Source of the DNA: Hemerocallis citrina
Lineage: Eukaryota > Streptophyta > Magnoliopsida > Asparagales > Asphodelaceae
Reading direction: 5' to 3'
Assembly: GCA_017893485.1 (NCBI GenBank)
Contig: CM030364.1
Span: 249,663,122-249,727,121, forward strand
Length of the DNA: 64,000 bases
Part shown: piece after piece, positions 56,876 to 64,000 of the stretch
Layout of the letters: every line of letters starts with the position of its first letter
Position numbering within the stretch: the stretch's first letter is position 1
Translations under genes and position numbers: made by a program
The notes under the pieces: model-generated
What the model saw: the letters and a program-made list of their open reading frames with translations, nothing else
The model's database searches: none
What the model was told of the DNA's origin: nothing

Positions 56876-58402
56876 TTAGAGTGGCGCCGGAGCGCTTTCT
56901 TGGTATTTCAGGAGGTGGTCGGCATTCCAGGTCCTCGGAAGCTCTCTACCCTCTAGGTCCTCAAGACGATATGTTCCGGGCCGAACTACCTTTGAGATCC
57001 TGTACGGCCCTTCCCAGTTCAGAGCCAGCTTTCTCTTCTGACTGGGTAAGGATACGGCTAGCTTTCTCAAGACCAAATCTCCTTGCTCAAGGTTGGCGGG
57101 TCGGACCTTTTTGTTGTATGCTAGTTCGACCCTCCTTCGGTAACTCTGCTGCCGAATCGCCGCTCTTTCCCTCAGTTCATCTATCAGGTCTAAGTCTGCT
57201 CTGAGGTCTCTGGCATTCTGTGCTTCGTCATATGCTGTGAGTCGAGGGGAAGGTATTCCGACCTCGAGAGGTATCACGGTCTCGGACCCATAGGTAAGGT
57301 TGAAAGGGGACTCGCCTGTGGGGGTTCGCTTGCTCGTGCGGTAGTTCCAAAGGACGTTGGGGAGTTGGTCGACCCATAAGCCCTTGGAACTTTTGTCCAA
57401 CCTTTTCTTGATGCCTGCGAGGATCTGCCGATTAGCGTTCTCAGCTTGTCCGTTCGACTGAGGGTGGGCGACGGACGAGAAGCGCTGTTGAATGGCGAGG
57501 TCATCGCACAGAGCTCGGAATGCCGCGCCAGTGAACTGAGTCCCGTTGTCCGTTGCGAGGACTCGGGGGACGCCGAACCTGCATATGATGCTCTTCCAGA
57601 AGAACTGTACCACTTTGTTCTCGATTATAGTGGCGAGGGGCTCGGCCTCGACCCACTTCGAAAAGTAGTCGATGGCCACGACTAAGAACTTGAACTGACC
57701 CGGAGCTAGAGGGAAGGGTCCTAGCAAATCCATGCCCCACATTGCGAAGGGGATGGGACTTGATAAGGAGGCGAGGTTGGCCTGCGGAAGGGGTCGGATG
57801 CTGGAGTGTCTTTGACAAGAGCTGCTTTGCCGAACGTGTCGCTCGGCGTCTTGAAGGAGGGTCTGCCAGAAGTACCCATAATTCAAAGCTTTTCGGGCCA
57901 AGGACCTAAATCCTGAGTGTGCCCCTCCGATGCCTTCGTGGAGCTCTTGCAGGGCATATTCGGCTTGATCCGGAGAGAGGCACCTTAGGTACGGTCGGCC
58001 GTCTATTTGAGAAAAAGAGCATTTGTATAAGATGCCCTCGATCAAGACGTACCGCTCGGCACGGGTCCTTACTCGGCGAGCCTCTTTGGGATCCGAGGGC
58101 AGAACTCCATCCCTTAAGAATTCCACCAATGGCTTCATCCAATTGTCTCGTAACATGACCGGCAACGACTCTGCCGAGGCAGGCGTCTCGTCTTCGATGC
58201 TCGGTTTAGAGAGGACTTCGATCAGGACGGTCTGTTCAAGACCTTGTAGGGAGGACGAGGCTAATTTGGAAAGGGCATCGGCCTGTGAATTCTCCTCCCG
58301 AGGGACTCGTTCGATGATGGCTTCTTCGAACCGGCTCATGAGGTCCCGGACCTTGGCGAGGTACTTCGCCATTCGCTCGTCTCGGGCCTCATATTCGCCC
58401 AA
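56876..58402 (-). CDS. Tat copy 3 RNase H end and integrase
   Basis: Same frame as gag-pol, after its amber stop (58406-58408). It begins with the last RNase H segment (PREENSQADALSKLAS, fourth catalytic Asp) and continues into integrase. The zinc finger has LHEGIGGAHSG for the two His, but the Cys pair reads RQSSSCQR: Ser replaces the first Cys. The catalytic DD35E is intact: WGMDLLGPF, LATDNGTQF and QSNGQAEN, with 35 residues between the last two. The C-terminus has GPYRISKVV and ends LKYQESAPAPL. It would insert element cDNA into the chromosome. Expression needs readthrough of the stop or internal initiation. Confidence 0.9.
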   Translation of the reverse strand: MGEYEARDERMAKYLAKVRDLMSRFEEAIIERVPREENSQADALSKLASSSLQGLEQTVLIEVLSKPSIEDETPASAESLPVMLRDNWMKPLVEFLRDGVLPSDPKEARRVRTRAERYVLIEGILYKCSFSQIDGRPYLRCLSPDQAEYALQELHEGIGGAHSGFRSLARKALNYGYFWQTLLQDAERHVRQSSSCQRHSSIRPLPQANLASLSSPIPFAMWGMDLLGPFPLAPGQFKFLVVAIDYFSKWVEAEPLATIIENKVVQFFWKSIICRFGVPRVLATDNGTQFTGAAFRALCDDLAIQQRFSSVAHPQSNGQAENANRQILAGIKKRLDKSSKGLWVDQLPNVLWNYRTSKRTPTGESPFNLTYGSETVIPLEVGIPSPRLTAYDEAQNARDLRADLDLIDELRERAAIRQQSYRRRVELAYNKKVRPANLEQGDLVLRKLAVSLPSQKRKLALNWEGPYRISKVVRPGTYRLEDLEGRELPRTWNADHLLKYQESAPAPL

Positions 58403-58405
58403 GAC

Positions 58406-61400
58406 CTAGTTCACGACTAGTTGGGAATCACTGTGAATCCGGAGGCACTGAGCTCCAGCACTTCGGGCGAGTCCGAGCCCGGCTATGAGTGCTTCGTACT
58501 CTGCCTCGTTGTTCGAGGCCTTGAAGTTCATGCGGATTGCGTACTGGAGGACGAAGTTGTCAGGGCCGTTCAGTATGATGCCGGCGCCGCTTCCTTCGTT
58601 ACAGGACGATCCGTCCACAAAGACTGTCCAAATGGGGGGTCCATTCAGGACGTGGCCGACCTCAGGGATAGTGGACTCCACGATGAAGTCGGCGAGGGCC
58701 TGTGCCTTAATTGCCGTCCGAGGCTGATAAGAGATGTCATGCTGACTCAGCTCTATGGACCACTTCATCAGCCGACCCGAGGTCTCAGGCTTGTAGAGGA
58801 TATGCTTTAGGGGTTGGTCGGTGAGGACGACGACCGAGTGGGATTGAAAGTACGGCCGAAGCTTCCTCGCGGCCATGACCAGGGCGTAGGCCATCTTCTC
58901 TATTCTCGGATAGCGGAGCTCGGCGTCCCGAAGCACCTTGCTCACGTAGTAGATGGGCCTTTGGGTCCGATCCTCTTCTCTCACCAGGACGGCACTCAGG
59001 GTCTGCTCGGAAGCAGCCAAGTAGATGAAGAGAGTCTCACCGGGGACCGGTTTGCTGAGCAGAGGGGGGTTCACCAAGTAGGCCTTTAGCCGGTCGAACG
59101 ATTCCTGCTGTGGCTGACCCCATTCAAAACCCTTAGCCCCCCTGAGTGCTTTGAAGAAGGGGAGGCACTTTTCCCCCGACTTCGAGAGGAACCGACCGAT
59201 AGCGGCAAGCCGACCAGTAAGTTTCTGCACCTCTTTGATGTTCCGAGGCGGGGCCATGTCTAATATGGCCTTAATCTTCTCGGGATTAGCTTCGATCCTT
59301 CGTTGGCTTACCATGAAGCCGAGGAACTTTCCCGAAGAGACCCCGAACGCACACTTGTTCGGGTTCAGCCGCATGCTGTGCCTTCTCAACACGCCGAAGG
59401 CCTCCTGGAGGTCGACTACATGATCGGTGCCGTGGATGCTCTTGACGAGCATGTCATCAACGTACACCTCCATGTTTTGGCCGATCTGGCTCTGGAAGAC
59501 CTTGTTGACGAGGCGCTGGTAGGTGGCGCCTGCGTTCTTCAAGCCGAACGGCATGACCCGGTAGCAGTAGAGGCCTTGGTCGGTGAAGTCAATGCATATC
59601 CTCCACGAGCCATTGGACTTCTTGACCATTACAACATTCGACAGCCACTCGGGGTAATTTACCTCCTGTATGAACTTGGCTTTCAGAAGTTTATCAACCT
59701 CCTCCTTGATGGCCTGCTGTCGCTCGGGGGCGAACTTTCGCCTTTTCTGCTGAACCGGTTTGCACCCCGGTTCGACACTTAGGCGATGGACGAGCAGCTC
59801 CTCGGAAATGCCGGGCATGTCCGCGGCCGACCATGCAAACAGGTCACGATTGTCCCGGATGCATTTAACCAGGTCCGAACATAGTGCGGTCGGCAAGGAT
59901 TTGCTGATGAGGAATTTCCGGCTCGGATCCTCGTCCGAGAAGAGCACTTCTTCTAGCTCGTCCGCCGGCTCGGACGTTGGCCGGGCCTTCGGCTCGGGGA
60001 TTTCTAGTGTCTCGAGTGAGAGCACTGGTCCCCCGGTGGAAGTCATGTAGCACTTCCGGGCTGTTTCCTGGCTTCCCCTGACTTCCCCTACTCCCGACCG
60101 AGTGGGGAACTTCATTTTCAGATGGTATGCCGAGGGGACAGCTTCTAGGGCGGCTAGGCCGGGTCGGCCTAGGATGATATTATACGCTGCCGGGACGTCG
60201 ACGACCATGAAGTCCATCGGCTCGGTCCGAGTAGTAGGGGTGCTTCCCGCAGTAACGTCTAGGGTTATCACCCCTTCGACGGTTACCGGGACCCCCGTGA
60301 ACCCGTGGAGTGTGTAACCGGCCGGCTTGAGACGGTCTCGGGACAGCTGCAGGCCTCGGAAGGCCGAGAGGAAGAGGATATTGACCGAACTCCCATTGTC
60401 TACTAAAATCCTCTGTACCTTGAAGTTGGCCATGCGGAGGTCGATGACGAGGGCATCACAGTGTGGGGTTCGGACCCCTTCGAGGTCGACATCGGAGAAA
60501 GACACAGGGACGCCGAGACCTTTTGGGGGAGGGGCACTGTGGACCGAGTTGACCTCTCGGACGAAGGCCTTCCGGGAGGAATTAGAGGAGCCCCCCATCG
60601 GGCCTCCGTGGATCAGGTGCAGAATCCGTTCCTCCTCGAACTCGGGCGTTTCTTCGCGGCGCTCGGAGCGCTTGTTAGCCCCCCGAGGCGGAGGAGAGTT
60701 GCGATCCGTCCGGTCGTTAGCCTTCACGAACTTGGCCAACTGCCCTCTCCGGATGAGGGCTTCAATCTCATCTCTCAGAGCCTGGCAATCATTCGTGTCG
60801 TGGCCGTGGTCTCGGTGGTAACGACACCACTTATCTTTGTTCCTCCTCTTCGCTGGGGTGTGCATCCTCGGAGCTGGAGGGATGACCCCCTCCTTCTCCA
60901 CTTCCATCAGGATAGTAGAGACATTAGTGGTGAGGGGAGTGAACTTCTCGAACCTGGGGGGAGGGCGGCACTGACCGCCATTGTCCTTCTGAGCTTTCTT
61001 GGACCCCTCTTCCCCCGTCGCCTTCCTCTTTGACCCTGCGGAGGGCCCTCCGAAGCTCGGAAGGGCTTCAGCCTCCTCCGCTCGGATGTACTTCTCGCAC
61101 CTCAGGAGGAGGTCGGCGAAGTCATGCGAGGGCTTCTTGGCTAGGGACGATCGGAGGTTGGCATTGAGGACGTTCGACTGGAACGCTACGGTCGCCACCG
61201 ACTGGTCTAAGAAGGTGATAGACCTTACCTCTGCGGTGAATCTTTTCACATAATCCCGCAGTTTCTCTTCCCTTTCCTGCCGCAGGTTCAGCAGGGAGAG
61301 GCTTGTCTTCTCGGCTCGCCTGCTACTCACGAAGTGAGTAATGAACAGTGTTTCAAACTGCTCGAACGAGAAGATGGAGGAAGGGGCGAGCCTGGAATAC

Positions 61401-62209
61401 CATTCCCTAGCCGACCCCCTGAGGGTGGCAGGGAAGGTCCTGCAGAGCACAGCGTCGGAAGCTTGATGGATCAGCATCAGGGTCTTGAAGCTTTCGACGT
61501 GATCGACCGGGTCGGATTCCCCTGAGTATGTTTCAAACTGCGGAGGTTTGAAACTCCTCGGTATGTGGGCCTCCATGATCGACCGTGAGAAGGGGGGTCG
61601 GCTGGGACGGAAGGTTCCTGCTCGGGACTCCTCCTCCCTGTCCATGCGGCCGATACGCCTTTCCACCTCGTGGATACGGCGGATGAGGGCGTCGTCCCTT
61701 CGCTGGTAGTCATAGGACCCCCCGGACTCCTCTTCATAGGAGGGGGAGCGCGAACTGCGGTGCCGGTAGTCCTGGGATCGGCGAGGGCTGTATTGCTGCC
61801 GCTGGCGGCTGGGAACCGGGGAAGGACTTCTAGTTCGGCGGCGAGGACTGGGATCCCTCGGGGGCATCGGAGCCCTCTGAGCATTTTGGACGTTCTGCCG
61901 AAGGTTGAGAGCCTGCAGAACGGTGTCTTGAAATTGCAGGAACTCGGCACGAGTGATCGGTGCGTCATTGTTCCTTCGAGGATGCCGATCCGCTGGGGAC
62001 TGTGGCCTCCTCCTTCGGCGCTCAGGAGATCCCGCTCGACCTCTGCGGTCCGGAGACCTCGTACCGTCTCGGCGACGAGGGGACCGCTCACCCTGACGCT
62101 GGCGGGAGGCTCCCTCTCGAGCCCGCCTCTCGTCAAGGTGAGTGCGGAGGTCGTCTTCCTTCTGGCGGTTCAGGAGCGTCTGGCGAAGGTCGGGATTATG
62201 GGAAGCCAT
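58406..62209 (-). pseudogene. Tat copy 3 Gag-protease-RT-RNase H, 1,267 codons, with RT motif A deleted
   Basis: Polyprotein from ATG 62209 (MASHNPDLRQ). The original start MPPKKVRSRGSN at 62448 is out of frame after a shift near 62395. Order by residue: Arg/Pro-rich N-terminus 1-190; gag core about 220-420 (KPPQFETYSGESDPVDH, REWYSRLAPS); knuckle CRYHRDHGHDTNDC near 460; protease VDNGSSVNILF near 604; RT FIQEVNYPEWLSNVV near 845 and VYVDDMLVKS near 915; RNase H VFVDGSS, EAEYEAL and IHSDSQLVV from 1190. Between CIDFTD and QGLYCYRVMPFG, 55 residues including DAFSGY are missing compared with copy 1. Catalytic RT is therefore not expected. It ends at TAG 58406-58408 where the lineage has Gln. 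LTRs are young, so it must have moved before these changes or with help. Confidence 0.93.
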
Positions 62210-62494
62210 CGAGTTCGAGGACCCATTATGGACCGAGACATGGTCCCCATTGAGGGGCTGCTTCTGTTTCCGGCCGTTAGGACCGGAAGGGCCATTGTTG
62301 GGTTGTTGCTTGGGATGAGGAGGTGGGACCTGCTGGGTCGGCGGAGGAAGATCGGACTGAGGGATAGGATTGATAGGGGCTTCTCCGTAGGGTTGGCGGG
62401 ATCGACCACCCGGTTTGACCCTCTTGATCTGACCTTCTTTGGAGGCATGATTGGAGAGGACGACAAGGAAGGGGCTGAGGCTATTCGTGTGGCG

Positions 62495-62514
62495 TTTCCC
62501 ATAGACGGCGCCAA
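62495..62514 (-). promoter_or_regulatory. Primer-binding site, Tat copy 3
   Basis: The minus strand reads TTGGCGCCGTCTATGGGAAA just inside the LTR. One base differs from copy 1. Confidence 0.85.
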
Positions 62515-62516
62515 TC

Positions 62517-63104
62517 TGTTACCGCTGATTTCGGTGTGGGGGTAAACAGATAGAATTTGTGAGTCCGAGAAAAACCTGAACAGTTGACTCAGCCTTCTTG
62601 CTCCTGCCGCGACCTGCAAGGAAGTGCGAAACACCGGGGTTGATTCCGGCGACGCACCCTCTGACGCTCTTGTCAGTAATCAGAAAAGATTAAGAAAGAG
62701 CTTAAGTGGTGAAAAAGTGATTAACCTGGTCATGGAGGCAGAGGGGTTGTATTTATAGTCGCCAGGGGAGTTGTTTAAGGGTCTGATTTCCTGTGTAACA
62801 GCCGGGAGCAAAATCCTCAGTCTGTTTGGGAAATCTTTCCTTGATTCCCGGTGAGAGCAAATCAAGGCCATTGATTTGGCCAAATCATGGATCCTGATTT
62901 GTCTCTTGTTGGTTTGGGTTCGTCTCGGGTCGGAACCCGTACCCAATAGGTGTGGATCCATTTGCGGGTTATTGGATCTACGAGAAGGAGATTCAGTACC
63001 CGCTTTGGATCCGCTTGTATGTGAAATTACCTTTTTACCCCCGAGCATCAAGATTCGTGCCCAATCTGGACGGTTCCGATTTAACCCCATTTTTAGACAT
63101 ATCA
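62517..63104 (-). repeat. Tat copy 3 5' LTR (588 bp)
   Basis: Nine differences from 48319-48906 by eye. TATA-like CTATAAATAC on the minus strand at about 62749-62759 would start the genomic RNA towards gag. Confidence 0.95.
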
Positions 63105-63260
63105 CCTGTCTAAATATATAATGCAGTAAATAATGTAATTTATAGTCGATCTTTTTCACTAGTTATAGAGAACAGGACAAAAAAGTTAATTTTGTTTTCT
63201 TGGCTTTTCATATTGACACCATTATCTGCGTGCTAATTTTATTTTCATCTTGAAATACAG

Positions 63261-63364
63261 AAAATTTGAATTTGAAACATGTGAACGAGTACAAGTATCT
63301 GAAGCAGAGTAATTGTTTCTCTATTGCTAGGGTGGATGATGCTGCAAGATTTCAAGCTGTATTG
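63261..63364 (+). CDS. Myosin VIII exon ENLNLKHVNEYKYLKQ...
   Basis: 104 nt between TACAG and GTAATA. The first two bases complete Glu with the G of 48159. It encodes NLNLKHVNEYKYLKQSNC and FSIARVDDAARFQAVL, and ends in phase 0. Confidence 0.93.
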
Positions 63365-63494
63365 GTAATATATAAATCTTCTTACGTTTTTTAGTTACCA
63401 TATAAAGTTCACGTTATAGACTGTAAATTCCAACTTGATGGTTTGTTCGTCATGACTATGATGATCATTGTTCACTAATATGACTATTATTCAG

Positions 63495-63633
63495 GAAGCT
63501 ATGAATGTCGTTCATATCAGCAAAGGTGACCAGGATATTGTTTTTGCCATGCTTGCTGCAGTTTTATGGTTGGGTAAAATCTCCTTTGCGGTGATTGATA
63601 ATGAGAACCACGTCGAAGTTGTAGAGGATGAAG
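63495..63633 (+). CDS. Myosin VIII exon EAMNVVHISK...VVEDE
   Basis: 139 nt between TTCAG and GTAAGC. It encodes EAMNVVHISKGDQDIVFAML, AAVLWLGKISF (LWLGNISF in most myosins) and VIDNENHVEVVEDE, and ends in phase 1. Confidence 0.93.
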
Positions 63634-63992
63634 GTAAGCCGTCACTAAGCTTTTATATGCAGTCTAAAGAGTCTGAATGCTTTCAGCTTGTGATTGCCTT
63701 TTTTTTTGTATCTCGAAATATATCAATCAATACAATCCTTCTTTGGTAATAAATAAAACTTAAAGAAAGTGTTTCTTAATAACAAGCACTTTCTCATACC
63801 CGCCAATACCCATTTGTATTATGTTGCTTATTGCTAATTATTTTTTATAATAATGGCCTTGCCACTCATTCTTTATGCTGCTCATTTTGAATGTCTATGT
63901 AAATAAGATCTTACTTATCTTTCATGCTGGCTTCTTTCATTTGTATGAAAGTTTGTCAATTCTTTGGCTAATCAACTTTTTGTTTCGCCTAG

Positions 63993-64000
63993 GTGCATTA
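63993..64000 (+). CDS. Myosin VIII exon, first 8 nt (cut by window end)
   Basis: After CGCCTAG. GTGCATTA with the preceding G gives G-A-L, where the family has GLSTVA or similar. Confidence 0.7.

Larger units (their letters stand above)
48319..63104 (-). mobile_element. Tat copy 3: full-length Tat-lineage element in the myosin intron (14,786 bp)
   Basis: Two 588-bp LTRs (48319-48906, 62517-63104) are flanked by the perfect duplication CCTGT (48314-48318, 63105-63109). Minus-strand gag-pol (62448-56876), then a plus-strand antisense gene region (51808-55873), then tandem repeats and the 3' UTR. An antisense region downstream of integrase is a known trait of Tat-lineage elements. I count nine LTR differences, eight of them transitions, so it is the youngest datable insertion here. 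The pol frame has an amber stop and the RT has lost motif A. Confidence 0.96.
47783..64000 (+). other. Myosin class VIII heavy-chain gene, part of the motor domain (six exons, last cut)
   Basis: This is an actin-based motor protein of the plant myosin VIII class, which acts in the cytoplasm at plasmodesmata, the cell plate and endocytic sites. Six exons with GT-AG borders and consistent phases (0-1, 1-0, 0-1, 1-0, 0-1, 1-) read from just after switch I (GKLIEIHFS) to MLAAVLWLGKISF and VIDNENHVEVVEDE. Every splice keeps the frame and no stop occurs. The intron between exons 3 and 4 is 15.1 kb because Tat copy 3 lies inside it, antisense. Exons encoding the P-loop and first part of switch I must lie left of 43239 or be lost. 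Because the 5' end is missing, a broken gene or gene fragment cannot be excluded. It could also be a divergent myosin VIII paralogue, since several usually conserved positions differ (for example CGANIQ, KHVNEY). Confidence 0.88.

Noticed and set aside
61670..62545. 291-codon plus-strand frame across gag and LTR of Tat copy 3
   Set aside because: Shadow of gag that also crosses the LTR border; no conserved domain.

Overview
This window is plant nuclear DNA from an angiosperm, probably a eudicot, although the species cannot be read from the sequence. It is almost entirely nested transposable elements plus one host gene. The evidence is plant-type Ty3/gypsy Tat-lineage, Ty1/copia and SIRE-type retroelements, a Mutator-like transposon, hAT and other MITEs, and spliced exons of a plant class VIII myosin. 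No tRNA, rRNA, CRISPR or bacterial-style operon was seen. LAYOUT. 1-3796: the primer-binding-site end of a Tat-lineage element (copy 1, minus strand), cut by the window edge. 3797-5229: pieces of a long LTR and a short copia LTR. 5230-24087: an old, broken Ty1/copia element (copia A, minus strand). It has been split by three later insertions: a 1.2-kb TRIM (5747-6992), a long LTR-like block (7580-10806) and a SIRE-type copia element (copia B, 11763-21645). Copia B has a post-pol extra ORF and a striking set of GTCGAC palindromes spaced 21 bp apart. 24088-26426: a small hAT MITE, a hairpin MITE and AT-rich sequence. 26427-43238: a Mutator-like element with about 500-bp terminal inverted repeats and a perfect 9-bp target duplication. 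It carries a decayed MuDR-type transposase on the plus strand and a plant-mobile-domain gene on the minus strand. Its transposase exon is interrupted by a 9.1-kb gag-only Tat derivative (copy 2, 27403-36475) filled with satellite-like repeats. 43239-47782: non-coding transposon debris, including a CACTA-like terminus. 47783-64000: exons of a myosin VIII motor domain. One of its introns holds a 14.8-kb, nearly complete Tat element in antisense orientation (copy 3, 48319-63104). HOW THE PARTS RELATE. The three Tat copies share LTR, primer-binding-site and gag architecture. Copy 3 carries gag-pol on one strand and, convergent to it, a TATA-driven, intron-containing antisense gene region. It has lost reverse transcriptase motif A through an in-frame 165-bp deletion between 7-bp repeats. 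Copy 2 keeps LTRs, the primer-binding site, gag and the 3'-UTR repeats but no pol. The two share a recurring TATCTTGTCGTTT motif, so copy 2 looks like a non-autonomous partner. The only host gene seen, the myosin, keeps intact splice sites and frame across every visible exon, including a 14-nt microexon. The insertion order is readable from target duplications: copia A before copia B, TRIM and the long LTR; the Mutator element before Tat copy 2. Tat copy 3 appears the youngest, with about 9 differences between its 588-bp LTRs.
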